Below, piece by piece: positions 1 through 6,925 of a stretch of 13,555 nt of DNA. A program made the position numbers and the translations under genes. Numbering within the stretch: the stretch's first letter is position 1; each line of letters starts with the position of its first letter. Origin of the DNA: Candidatus Pacearchaeota archaeon (GTDB lineage: Archaea; Nanoarchaeota; Nanoarchaeia; Pacearchaeales; GW2011-AR1); assembly GCA_002690445.1 (NCBI GenBank), contig NZER01000419.1, forward strand, positions 1-13,555. The letters are read 5' to 3'. The notes under the pieces were generated by a model. It was given only the letters and a program-made list of their open reading frames with translations. It made no database searches and had not been told where the DNA came from.

Positions 1-37
1 GCATATCATTGTCAAAAATCTTAAATCCTTTTGCCAT
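1..37 (-). CDS. 5' end of a further minus-strand gene (partial at window edge)
   Basis: Only the first 12 codons are inside the window. They read MAKGFKIFDNDM from an ATG at 37. A strong ribosome binding site, GGAGGAG at 46-40, sits a few bases upstream of the ATG and 3 bases after the stop of the tail fibre gene, so this is the next gene of the same operon. The function cannot be assigned from so few residues. Its position after the tail fibre suggests another tail or virion gene, but that is inference. Confidence 0.75.
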   Translation of the reverse strand, partial: MAKGFKIFDNDM

Positions 38-48
38 AACTCCTCCTG

Positions 49-1320
49 TTAAGTATCTTCTGAAGCAGAAGTTGTAAAGAACAATCTAACTCCCAACACC
101 CTTGCATCCTCGGTCATATCATCGTTCCCGTCTGAAGTATCTCTAAATAATCTAAAAATAATTAAATCATTATTAGCAGGTGTTCCAGCAATAGTAACTG
201 CGGTAGATTCATCTGTAACATAGACTTCTCCCGCTGCTCCCTGCGCATCATCTGTAACTACCACCGCAGTCCCCCAAGCAGCATCTATAGCTTCATTGTC
301 ACTCACTGCTACACCTTGCAACCCCATTGCAATACCATCTGTGTCCGTAGCAGTTGACAGCCATACAACCTGAAAAGTGACAGTTCCTAAGTTCCAACTC
401 TTAGGCATCTGAATATTAAAATTAGCATACTCATCTGATGAAGCATCAAAATCCATTACATTGTAATCAACATCATTTGTTCCTGCTTCTACCAGCGTTA
501 AGGAACCGCAAGGTTGGGTGGTTGCTGGAGTCATAGTCTCCACAGGAACCCAAATAGTATTTTTCCCGACTTTTGTTAGAATAGTTCCTTCTATTAAAAC
601 ATCGCCACCTGACCCTGTCAGCGTATTTGCTGTTGCATGACTTAACTCAATTCCTGTAAACTGAGGACTATCGCTTGTACCAACACCTATACTTGTTCTT
701 AAAGTTGCACCAGATTCCAGCACAGGATTAGTTGTGCCATCTCCTACAACCATTTCAGAATCGGCAAGAACTCCTGTATTCTCAAAAGCAGCAGTTCCTT
801 TTCCAATTAAAAGACCACCATCTGTATGTGTAGCTGCACCTGTTCCACCATCTGCAACAGCTATTAACCCTGCTATAGCAGCAGCCCTGTTATAAGAGAC
901 TAATCTCCAATCAGCAGGAGCATATTCATATAAACACGCTATGTCTCCAGCAGCAGTTGTAATGTCTCCATCAGGCAAGATTAAGTCTGTAGCATGGTGA
1001 GTTAGTGTCAGCACTCCATCAAACTGAAGCCATATCATATACCCTGTACCCTTAGTCCCTATACTTGTAATAGCAGTTGTCCCTGTGATATCAAATATAT
1101 TCCCTGTCCCTAGCATTAAGGCATTAGCAGACGCTACATCGCTTCCAACTGTAGGATTAAAATATCCTGTACCATCATGAGACAAAGCTAATGCTGTATC
1201 TAAAGCAGCAGTATTTGCATAAAGATTAGCATTCTCTGTATTTAATCTTGTAGCAGTTATTACAGTAGTATTAGCTACCCATGTTGTATTAGCTGTAGTG
1301 TTACTTATATATGTTGCCAT
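49..1320 (-). CDS. Phage tail fibre / receptor-binding-type virion protein
   Basis: Predicted 423-residue tail fibre-like protein that would act at the tip of the virion in host recognition. The first 45 residues are rich in N, T and A (NTTANTT, ANTT repeats). Residues about 92-145 form a pattern often seen in phage fibres: a beta-rich stretch with LQFDGVLTLTH, then TTAAGDIACLYEY and WRLVSYNR. Residues about 155-225 carry glycine-rich fibre motifs (ADGGTGAATHTDGG, LIGKGTA, VVGDGTTNP, SPQFTGI). The last 160 residues start at WVPVETMTPATTQPC and look like a separate beta-sandwich domain, possibly the binding head. There is no signal peptide or membrane segment. The ATG follows AGGAGG with good spacing. 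It lies after the tail genes, as receptor-binding genes often do. The fibre role is a family-level inference; the receptor is unknown. Confidence 0.75.
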   Translation of the reverse strand: MATYISNTTANTTWVANTTVITATRLNTENANLYANTAALDTALALSHDGTGYFNPTVGSDVASANALMLGTGNIFDITGTTAITSIGTKGTGYMIWLQFDGVLTLTHHATDLILPDGDITTAAGDIACLYEYAPADWRLVSYNRAAAIAGLIAVADGGTGAATHTDGGLLIGKGTAAFENTGVLADSEMVVGDGTTNPVLESGATLRTSIGVGTSDSPQFTGIELSHATANTLTGSGGDVLIEGTILTKVGKNTIWVPVETMTPATTQPCGSLTLVEAGTNDVDYNVMDFDASSDEYANFNIQMPKSWNLGTVTFQVVWLSTATDTDGIAMGLQGVAVSDNEAIDAAWGTAVVVTDDAQGAAGEVYVTDESTAVTIAGTPANNDLIIFRLFRDTSDGNDDMTEDARVLGVRLFFTTSASEDT

Positions 1321-1332
1321 CCTGTCCTCCTA

Positions 1333-1551
1333 TTAGCGTCTTTTTCTTGATGGATTAGCTGGTCTGTTAAAACTCTCACTTCTTTCTTTAGCAGCATTAA
1401 CTGCTTCGGTTTGAGTCGTGAACCCAGAACCTAAAGTTTTTGTTTTTATGGCATGGTCAACCGCTTCACGTTTCCCCACATGTTTTCCTTTTACAATAGT
1501 TTTTATATTAAAAAACTTATCATCTATTGTTATTGTTCGTTCATGCGACAT
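1333..1551 (-). CDS. Small basic protein in tail operon, function unknown
   Basis: 72-residue protein that I do not recognise. It starts MSHERTITIDDKFFNIKTIV, which looks like a short beta-hairpin, then becomes lysine-rich, and it ends in a strongly basic tail (NPSRKRR). The central part (AVDHAIKT...TEAVNAAKERS) could form helices. Its ribosome binding site, AGGAGA, overlaps the stop codon (TAG) of the upstream beta-rich tail gene, and only 12 bases separate its stop from the tail fibre ATG, so it is clearly part of the same operon. A small structural or assembly factor is possible, but nothing in the sequence shows it. Confidence 0.65.
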   Translation of the reverse strand: MSHERTITIDDKFFNIKTIVKGKHVGKREAVDHAIKTKTLGSGFTTQTEAVNAAKERSESFNRPANPSRKRR

Positions 1552-1559
1552 AAAATCTC

Positions 1560-3176
1560 CTATTGAGCTACTGATGTAACACTTGGTGTCGGTCTACGCC
1601 CAAGAGGCTTCGCATCCACTTGAACAGAGGTTACATAAAAATCATCCCCCACAGTTGAATTGGAGAAATGCGTTCCAATCCGTCTTGCAGGTTGTCCTAA
1701 ATCTAATATAGCTTCTATATGAAAGTTGCTGGAAGCAACGATGATTTTATCAACTATTGATGTGCTTTCGTCTACCTTAGCTCCAAGTCCTGAGAATGTA
1801 ACAGATTGAGGAGCCTGAATAGCCCCATCAGCATCCCAAGCAAGCAACAAGTTATCACTGTCATCACCTGAAGTTGAAAATCCTGTGAATACGATTCTTT
1901 TAAACATTTTAAGGTTGACATTATCTCCGAAACCAGATGTTGGAAGAACACATTTAGCTGTATAAGCATTGCCATTGTCCCCAAAAGTTGTCTGGTTTAA
2001 GTCCCATACAAATCCCGTACTGTTATCTCCAGTTCTAACCCTGTAATCTCCAGCAGCAACTCTAACTACAGATGACACCGAAGCATCATATCCGCAGTTA
2101 CTGTCAGGATTTTCAAAAGGTGCGCCCCAAGCCTGATCTACTGGTCTATCTATAAAATAAGGTAGACAAACATCTACCTGAGTTGAGCCAGATTTAACCA
2201 TAAACACAAGCACCGCCCTAATCTTAGGGTCATAACTCATGTGAAATTCATTGATCTGCGTTAAATCAATATTATCTCTAATCCACCTATCTATAAAAGC
2301 AGGCTCCGTAATAGAAGAAGCCTTATAATCACCTTTAGCGTTTACTGTTACGAGAGAATAAATCTCACCGTCATCCATCATTATTAACATGTCATTTGGA
2401 GTTCTTGCCATTACTCTCCAGTGAGCAGCTCCAGCATTGAATTGAGCCAGCGTGAATCCCCAAGTTGAGATATCCGAATTAGAATCTTGGAGTATGTAGG
2501 TGTTTCTATTAGTCGTAATAAATAAAGAATCACCAAACTCATACATACCAGTAATACTACCGCCTTCTCTTGACGCAAAAACTTGATTAGTGTCTGAAAT
2601 AAACCCATTTGTTGCACCCCAATCATCAGCATCAAAGATTGCGCTTCCAAAAATTTTATTGTTAGTTGTCCACGTCCACATTCTTTGAGACAACCCTCTT
2701 CCGTGAACCTCAAGCTGTTGAGGATATAATGAGTCTGTTGCCCAATCAGGGGCTAATGTACTAACATCAGACGAGCTACCAGCAGCACCATCCCATGTTT
2801 GAAGAGTTGATGCTCCATCTGTGAACACCAGCAAATCATTCATAGATGCCATATCGTAATAGTTCGTAGCAGAAAGCCCTGTCTTTATTGTGTCTGTGAA
2901 GTTCTTGTAAACCTTCCCGTCATTACCTGCCAACATCAAAAACTGTGTTCCAGTTGTTAAAATGTAATCATGAATCTTCATTATCTGTGGTGTGCCAGAG
3001 ATAGTGCTAGAATTTACATGAGCAGTACCTCCACGTTTTCTCCTGCCACCATCCTGCAATGTAATATTGGTAGATAGATCAGTCATTACGCTTGGAGGTA
3101 AACTATCAAGATTGGGGTTGTAATTGAACCCACCAATGTTTAAATCTATTTCAATCGTTCCGCCTTGATAACCCAT
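1560..3176 (-). CDS. Large beta-rich tail protein, phage stabilisation / tail nozzle-like
   Basis: 538-residue protein probably forming part of the short tail. It begins with a G- and N-rich arm (MGYQGGTIEIDLNIGGFNYNP), followed by NLDSLPPSVMTDLSTNITLQDGG and a basic GRRKRGGT patch. This is typical of phage proteins in which a list of parameters anchors a beta-propeller. The rest repeats short blade-like units such as FLMLAGNDGKVYK, LLVFTDGASTLQTWDG, GDSLFITTNRNTYIL and DMLIMMDDGEIYSL. These units, the length and the place directly after an adaptor-like gene resemble podovirus tail nozzle proteins (P22 gp10 or T7 gp12 type). That link rests on architecture and synteny, not on a database match. 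Its ATG immediately follows the TAA of the adaptor gene, so translation is likely coupled. There is no catalytic motif, signal peptide or membrane segment. Confidence 0.6.
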   Translation of the reverse strand: MGYQGGTIEIDLNIGGFNYNPNLDSLPPSVMTDLSTNITLQDGGRRKRGGTAHVNSSTISGTPQIMKIHDYILTTGTQFLMLAGNDGKVYKNFTDTIKTGLSATNYYDMASMNDLLVFTDGASTLQTWDGAAGSSSDVSTLAPDWATDSLYPQQLEVHGRGLSQRMWTWTTNNKIFGSAIFDADDWGATNGFISDTNQVFASREGGSITGMYEFGDSLFITTNRNTYILQDSNSDISTWGFTLAQFNAGAAHWRVMARTPNDMLIMMDDGEIYSLVTVNAKGDYKASSITEPAFIDRWIRDNIDLTQINEFHMSYDPKIRAVLVFMVKSGSTQVDVCLPYFIDRPVDQAWGAPFENPDSNCGYDASVSSVVRVAAGDYRVRTGDNSTGFVWDLNQTTFGDNGNAYTAKCVLPTSGFGDNVNLKMFKRIVFTGFSTSGDDSDNLLLAWDADGAIQAPQSVTFSGLGAKVDESTSIVDKIIVASSNFHIEAILDLGQPARRIGTHFSNSTVGDDFYVTSVQVDAKPLGRRPTPSVTSVAQ

Positions 3177-4067
3177 TTATCCCAATACTGAAATTTCAAT
3201 GTTAGACAAGTCCATGCCATAAGTTTCCCTAAGAATCATGGAATTTAAATCTCCTCTATATTTCTGTGCTTCCTGCGTTGCTCTATTATCATCAAGATTC
3301 TCTAAGCTTTTGTATTTAACTCCCTGAATAAATAAACTTCTCCATCTACGATAAAGAGTTGTCATTAATGTTGAAGCCAGATCAATACGAGTAAGATCAG
3401 CATAATACTTATGGCGTATTCCATAACCATTTGTATCTGTGGCTGACCTAAAAGGTGTTGGAAATAATATAAACTCTCCATTGTCTGAATCTCCTATAGG
3501 GAAAAAATGTGAAGGTTCACCACGTTCTGGCGAAGTCCTTCCTCCATCATGTTTCCACGCAACCGTTTGCTCAAGTTCTTTATATTTATCCACAACCATA
3601 TAGACGGAATCGCTTGAAGGATCAGTCCAAGTATCATTAACTGTAGCTACTTTTGTCGTGGAATTATATGCAGTTATTTGATTTATTTGGGCAGAACCAG
3701 TGCCAGATAAAATCATTATTTCTTTGCCAATTAAATCTGTGGATGTATTGCCAGCAGCAAGAGTGATAGAAGATGAGCTTCCTGCCTGTGCAGTACCAGT
3801 AACACCACCCGTCATTAATGTCATTGTCATTTCAGAAGAGAAATCTGTAGGATAGGAGTATTTTTCAACTCCATTAGAAGTAACTTGGAAAGTAGTGGTA
3901 TAGAGGGATTTTAGCTTTTTAGCAAGAGTCCAGATGTCATTTTTAATTTCTTCAACCCATTCATCCTCAGCCCTTGTAAGCAATGTTGAAGCAGCATTAC
4001 CATAGCCACTCTTTTTTATTCCTTCCGTGGCAATGGTAGTTAAAGTTGGTGCTGTAGGTGCAGCCAT
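3177..4067 (-). CDS. Head-tail adaptor-like protein (T7 gp11 / tubular protein A type)
   Basis: 296-residue protein likely to join the portal to the tail. It has two helical parts around a beta-rich insertion. The N-terminal helices include IATEGIKKSGYG and AEDEWVEEIKNDIWTLAKKLKSL, with the E-W and I-W pattern common in adaptor proteins. Next comes a YSYPTDF strand and then a T-, S- and G-rich beta domain (about residues 85-160: GTAQAGSSSSITLAAGNTSTD...). The C-terminal helices (LMTTLYRRWRSLFIQGVKYKSLE through AQKYRGDLNSMILRE) complete the bundle. The ATG follows AGGAGG by 7 bases, so the start is well supported. The gene directly precedes the nozzle-like protein, the same order as gp11-gp12 in T7-like phages. 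The assignment rests on fold pattern and gene order. Confidence 0.6.
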   Translation of the reverse strand: MAAPTAPTLTTIATEGIKKSGYGNAASTLLTRAEDEWVEEIKNDIWTLAKKLKSLYTTTFQVTSNGVEKYSYPTDFSSEMTMTLMTGGVTGTAQAGSSSSITLAAGNTSTDLIGKEIMILSGTGSAQINQITAYNSTTKVATVNDTWTDPSSDSVYMVVDKYKELEQTVAWKHDGGRTSPERGEPSHFFPIGDSDNGEFILFPTPFRSATDTNGYGIRHKYYADLTRIDLASTLMTTLYRRWRSLFIQGVKYKSLENLDDNRATQEAQKYRGDLNSMILRETYGMDLSNIEISVLG

Positions 4068-4123
4068 GTTGTATCCTCCTGAGTTGTCGTAACTGCTGCT
4101 TTATCTGTTTTATATTACTTACA

Positions 4124-4567
4124 CTATTTATAAATATAATTCAAACCTTTTTTTGTCGCAATGTCGTTATCAAGCAATTCTCTTATAATTTCCCAAAACT
4201 GGTCTTTGCAATGTTTCTTCTGTGTCAAGGTTGCAGAGCCTTCATTTAAGGCTTTAGTAAAGGCAGTATGATTTAACTTGCCTGCACTAAGTAGTTTTTT
4301 TGCTTCATTCCCTGCTGGTGTAAGTAAAGCTTTGAACCTACCAGCATTTTCTTGTTTTACTTCTTCTTTTATTTCTGGTTTAGCTAACCTAATAGGTTCT
4401 GTTTTTGTGATTGGAACATCTTTTACTGTATTGTCTTTTATTAAGTCGTATGGTTCGCAATTCCTGTATTCATGTTGTTTCTTGATTGAATCATAAAACT
4501 TCCCATCTTCTACATAAAAGTTTCTTTCATGTCCTGACTTTGTTTGTAACCCTTGCCAATGACCCAT
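4124..4567 (-). CDS. Hypothetical charged protein
   Basis: 147-residue protein that I do not recognise. The first 35 residues (MGHWQGLQTKSGHERNFYVED...) are followed by a lysine- and glutamate-rich, probably unstructured middle (IRLAKPEIKEEVKQENAG). The C-terminal half looks helical and compact: FKALLTPAGNEAKKLLSAGKL, then AFTKALNEGSATLTQKKHCKDQFWEIIRELLDND. I chose the ATG at 4567 because AAGGAG lies 9 bases upstream. The frame is open to another ATG at 4621, directly after the previous stop, which would add 18 mostly basic residues; that start has only a weak AGGGA nearby. The gene lies between the glycan block and the adaptor gene, and 56 non-coding bases separate it from the adaptor gene. 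No function is proposed. Confidence 0.6.
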   Translation of the reverse strand: MGHWQGLQTKSGHERNFYVEDGKFYDSIKKQHEYRNCEPYDLIKDNTVKDVPITKTEPIRLAKPEIKEEVKQENAGRFKALLTPAGNEAKKLLSAGKLNHTAFTKALNEGSATLTQKKHCKDQFWEIIRELLDNDIATKKGLNYIYK

Positions 4568-4621
4568 ACGCTTAATCTCCTTTTTTCGTCTACGATATGT
4601 TTCTATTTGATATTGATACAT

Positions 4622-4825
4622 TTATCCCTGTGCTATTGGATGATTGTCAGAACCCAATCTTGAGTTTCTGTCTTCACTTCTTTTCCTTCTCTGTCTCATT
4701 GAATCTGTAGCGTTAGCTTTTCTCATTCTTGCCTTGTTGCCAGCTTTTCTGTGGTGAAAATCTGTTTTATGAGGATTAGGTATTTTATCCTGTCCTACTT
4801 TAAGCAATTTTCGTGAGATTGTCAT
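4622..4825 (-). CDS. Small, very basic protein
   Basis: 67-residue protein, strongly basic and poor in hydrophobic residues. It contains runs such as KAGNKARMRKANATDSMRQR and RRKRSEDRNSRLG, which suggest an extended nucleic acid-binding or capsid-interior protein. That is inference from composition only. The ATG is preceded by AAAGGAGG at ideal spacing, so it is well translated in principle. The start lies 26 bases inside the end of the upstream gene, in another frame, and its TAA touches the upstream possible start (4621) of the next gene. Such overlaps are usual in compact phage operons. Confidence 0.55.
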   Translation of the reverse strand: MTISRKLLKVGQDKIPNPHKTDFHHRKAGNKARMRKANATDSMRQRRKRSEDRNSRLGSDNHPIAQG

Positions 4826-5183
4826 GCTGTCCTCCTTTTCTAAGTTGTAGTTTCTGACTTAACACTTCAAATGGCTTATTTAAAAGTAATGCTTCCATAA
4901 CTTCAATAGCTATATCATCTGACCATATAGCCCTTATTGCTGAAGGATGCCTTACTGCAATATTAAAATCATCTTCTGTAAAGTCTCCCTCTGGTTCTAT
5001 GCCCTCTGGTGCATCTCCTTTCACCCCCTCATTAAATACACCAACATTAAAAGGCTTATCTTGTTGTCTTTTCATTATAGCTTCAGTTTGTACTGAAGCC
5101 ATGCCTAAAGGAGTTTTAACACCTTTATCGACTTTAAAGTCCATTCCACCTTCTATTCTACTATCTGATTCTATGTGTGCCAT
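4800..5183 (-). CDS. Hypothetical acidic protein
   Basis: 127-residue protein that I do not recognise. The N-terminal half is polar and glycine-rich (SRIEGGMDFKVDKGVKTPLG). The middle holds an acidic patch (GDAPEGIEPEGDFTEDDFN). A helical, more hydrophobic stretch follows (AIRAIWSDDIAIEVMEALLLNKPFEVLSQKL). The ATG overlaps the TAA of the preceding small gene as TAATG, so re-initiation by the same ribosomes is likely and no strong ribosome binding site is needed. It has no signal peptide, membrane segment or recognisable catalytic motif. Confidence 0.55.
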   Translation of the reverse strand: MAHIESDSRIEGGMDFKVDKGVKTPLGMASVQTEAIMKRQQDKPFNVGVFNEGVKGDAPEGIEPEGDFTEDDFNIAVRHPSAIRAIWSDDIAIEVMEALLLNKPFEVLSQKLQLRKGGQHDNLTKIA

Positions 5184-5373
5184 TAATCATCCACCAACAA
5201 AAGAGTGAAACCTCCAGAAACTATTGCTGTTCCTGTATCAACAGATGCAGTTAAGAACACATCTGTTTTAGCATTAAATACAACTCCATATCTAATGTCT
5301 CTGTTATATTGCCCATCTTTAAAGGAACTTTATCTTCATCAATTAGCCAGACTTTACCTTCGCCGATACCCAT
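5183..5373 (-). CDS. Small gene with a -1 frameshift at a TTTAAAG slippery heptamer
   Basis: Two short reading frames join here. The first starts at ATG 5373, inside the 3' end of the GT9 gene, and reads MGIGEGKVWLIDEDKVPLK. Left unshifted it ends after 40 residues, and its last 20 residues look non-coding. The -1 frame continues convincingly as DGQYNRDIRYGVVFNAKTDV and then a beta-rich end finishing FTLLLVDD, with its TAA at 5185-5183 overlapping the next ATG. The joined product would be 63 residues. The switch point carries T TTA AAG at 5323-5317, in exactly the register needed for tandem -1 slippage (TTA AAG to TTT AAA), giving VPLKDGQYN. I see no clear stimulatory stem-loop or well-placed upstream ribosome binding site. 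A one-base sequencing error in the T3 or A3 run, or a real mutation, would look the same. Function unknown; possibly a small virion protein. Confidence 0.5.
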
Positions 5374-6290
5374 AATTGATATTGCCTTTCTATTTCCTTA
5401 AAGACTCGTTCCCCAGAGAGCTTGACCATGCAAAGAGGGGTTTTAAGTTTCTCATGAATAGGACACGATTCCATTGAATAATGGAGCTGATGACACGGGT
5501 AACACGAAACAACATGTTCATAAACATGAAGCGCAGTAGTATTTTCCCAGTACTTGGTGAGGTTCTCTTCAGACGAATGAGATAAGAAGATAACCTTAGC
5601 TGTGTCATAGCACCCTGCTGCATTTAGAATCCCCGTTTCAGTCCCAACAACCAAATCAACATACTGGGTCATTATTAATGACTTTCGTATGTCCCATTTA
5701 TCAGACCTGCATATCGTTCTTGGATATTGCCATTCTAACAGAACACTGGTAGAATCTCCAACTGTTATTATAATAATGTCATCATACTTGTCAAGTAACC
5801 ATTTTGCAACTATTTCTGTGTACGGATAGTTTTTGTGGAAGCTCGATCCCGCAAGCGACCACATGATCTTAAATCTTTTTCTATGTTTTTTAGCGAAACT
5901 CTTAGCAAGTCTATGCTCAAGCGGAGAAAAAAAGAGTTCCCCATTTTTACCTGTGACTTCTGGATAACCTGCGATTTTAAATTGTTCATCATAATAATTC
6001 CTGTTGCATTTTTCATGTCTTACATCATGTTCCCAAAGAAATTCTTTCTTACCTTCAATCTTGAGTAAATTACCTTCCACGCTGCCAGAAAGATTGATAA
6101 ATTTATCGAAACCTTTCGCCATATTGTCCCAATGTTCGCCAAGTTTCTCATTAGGAACTGAATCTTTAACATGGATTATCCACGCATCCACATGTGGATT
6201 GTGCCTCAGAATCTTCTTCCCTGAGTCTGTCGTATTCACAGTTACATGGTATCCCTCTTCCTTCAATTTCCTCAATAAGGGAGTAAACAT
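5343..6290 (-). CDS. GT9 (heptosyltransferase-type) glycosyltransferase, 5' end split off by an inserted element
   Basis: Glycosyltransferase of the ADP-heptose:LPS heptosyltransferase class (GT-B fold), transferring a sugar from a nucleotide donor. From the ATG at 6290 it has 315 residues. Family marks are VTVNTTDSGKKILRHNPHVD near the start, IMWSLAGSSFHKNYP (about 142-156), IIIITVGDS, the donor-site region VDLVVGTETGILNAAG (about 211-226), and the late cysteine pattern CYPCHQLHYSMESC. Starting at this ATG would remove the glycine-rich N-terminal loop. That loop is still encoded just upstream in the same frame (6323-6291, VRLTGAIGDTI), but an in-frame TAG precedes it with no ATG, GTG or TTG start between. 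The missing first codons lie beyond the HNH element, at 7036-7022. Joined, they give MKTVCVRLTGAIGDTIM and about 331 residues. It is therefore either a spliced gene or a recently inactivated one. Its 3' end overlaps the following small gene by 31 bases. Confidence 0.8.
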   Translation of the reverse strand: MFTPLLRKLKEEGYHVTVNTTDSGKKILRHNPHVDAWIIHVKDSVPNEKLGEHWDNMAKGFDKFINLSGSVEGNLLKIEGKKEFLWEHDVRHEKCNRNYYDEQFKIAGYPEVTGKNGELFFSPLEHRLAKSFAKKHRKRFKIMWSLAGSSFHKNYPYTEIVAKWLLDKYDDIIIITVGDSTSVLLEWQYPRTICRSDKWDIRKSLIMTQYVDLVVGTETGILNAAGCYDTAKVIFLSHSSEENLTKYWENTTALHVYEHVVSCYPCHQLHYSMESCPIHEKLKTPLCMVKLSGERVFKEIERQYQLWVSAKVKSG

Positions 6291-6323
6291 GATTGTGTCG
6301 CCTATAGCTCCTGTTAGCCGTAC
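6291..6323 (-). other. Coding remnant of the GT9 N-terminus (proposed start of second exon)
   Basis: Eleven codons, GTA CGG CTA ACA ... ATC, read VRLTGAIGDTI in frame with the GT9 gene. This is the conserved N-terminal glycine-rich loop expected in the family. Directly upstream the frame continues CAG and then TAG, so it cannot be reached from any start codon in place. The segment marks where homology to GT9 begins again after the inserted element. Confidence 0.75.
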
Positions 6324-6362
6324 CTGCTAACGCAAGCCCGCTTAAGCTTGGTCGCAGGTACG
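6313..6362. repeat. Two mutually exclusive hairpins at the left (GT9-side) boundary of the HNH element
   Basis: CGTACCTGC at 6319-6327 pairs perfectly with GCAGGTACG at 6354-6362. An inner CAAGC (6333-6337) pairs with GCTTG (6346-6350). On the plus strand this structure is followed by ATTTTTT, which resembles an intrinsic terminator placed just before the HNH promoter. A competing short hairpin, GTTAGC (6313-6318) with GCTAAC (6326-6331) and a 7-base loop, uses some of the same bases and encloses the proposed 3' junction of the element. The pairings are seen directly; their role is not known. Confidence 0.55.
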
Positions 6363-6381
6363 ATTTTTTCTCCTTTTTCAC

Positions 6382-6410
6382 TTGACAATCAAACCTCCAT
6401 ATTGTATGAT
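6382..6410 (+). promoter_or_regulatory. Sigma70-type promoter for the HNH gene
   Basis: A perfect -35 box, TTGACA (6382-6387), is separated by exactly 17 bases from TATGAT (6405-6410), one mismatch from the TATAAT consensus. The expected transcription start, 6-7 bases further on, falls on or next to the HNH ATG at 6416, so the transcript would have little or no leader. The -35 box is also the outer arm of the inverted repeat around the gene. Confidence 0.7.
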
Positions 6411-6415
6411 TCGTT

Positions 6416-6925
6416 ATGGCAATTATTAACTGTAAAATTTGTGGAACTAAAAAATACTTTCGACCATCAGCCATTAAGCGTGGTGGTGGAAAATTCTGTT
6501 CCCGCAAATGCTATTCCTATTCCATTAGAAATATAGCTGCATGGAACAGGGGGCTTAAAAATTGGAGAACCAAAGAGCATTCTGAAAAACTCAATAAAGC
6601 TATCATAAAAAGAAATAAAAAATATCCCACATCTTCCAAGCAAGCTAAAATTAATGGCTCTAAAGCTAAAACTCCTAAAGGTAGCAATCATTATAAACAC
6701 AAACCTAATAAAAATAATATTAAATGCCCTGTTGTTTATATCAGCGGGAGAGGGAATGTCAAGCTCTCTATTCTTACAGCAGAAGCTAATATAGGAGAAC
6801 GACTTAAACCTAATGAGATTGTTCATCATCTTGACGGCAATGTTCTTAACAATGATTGGAGAAACCTTCTGATTATGACTCGTGCCGAACATTCTAGTTT
6901 TCATAATAAAAATCCTAAGTTATAA
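6416..6925 (+). CDS. HNH homing-type endonuclease
   Basis: 169-residue HNH nuclease and the only convincing plus-strand gene here. The N-terminus has a CxxC...CxxxC zinc-finger pattern (C6, C9, C28, C32). The middle is lysine-rich and likely binds DNA. The nuclease core lies at the C-terminus: IVHHLDGNVLNNDWRNLLIM followed by EHSSFH, with H137-H138, D140, N142, N150, H159 and H163 as the metal and catalytic set of phage HNH_3-type homing endonucleases. No ribosome binding site precedes the ATG. The promoter places the transcript start at about the ATG, so leaderless translation is likely. The gene is intact, and it lies inside an element that splits GT9 and reads against it. Such enzymes cut intron-less or element-less alleles to spread their element. 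The family call is firm; the homing target (the uninterrupted GT9 start) is inferred. Confidence 0.88.
   Translation: MAIINCKICGTKKYFRPSAIKRGGGKFCSRKCYSYSIRNIAAWNRGLKNWRTKEHSEKLNKAIIKRNKKYPTSSKQAKINGSKAKTPKGSNHYKHKPNKNNIKCPVVYISGRGNVKLSILTAEANIGERLKPNEIVHHLDGNVLNNDWRNLLIMTRAEHSSFHNKNPKL

Noticed and set aside
1772..2713. Two minus-strand frames (70 and 100 aa) inside the beta-rich tail gene
   Set aside because: They are out-of-frame shadows of a gene with continuous protein-like sequence and no independent start signal.
6319..6369. Plus-strand intrinsic terminator
   Set aside because: The stem and T-run look right, but no plus-strand gene ends here, and the same bases have a better explanation as the element boundary repeats. 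It is listed only as hairpins.
6166..6507. Minus-strand reading frame of 113 aa spanning the GT9 5' region and the HNH gene
   Set aside because: It runs antisense to the zinc-finger part of the clear HNH gene and out of frame with GT9; the residue content is not protein-like.
6467..6904. 145-aa minus-strand reading frame opposite the HNH gene
   Set aside because: It is a shadow of the HNH gene, rich in F, S and I from the complement of its lysine-rich codons, with no ribosome binding site.
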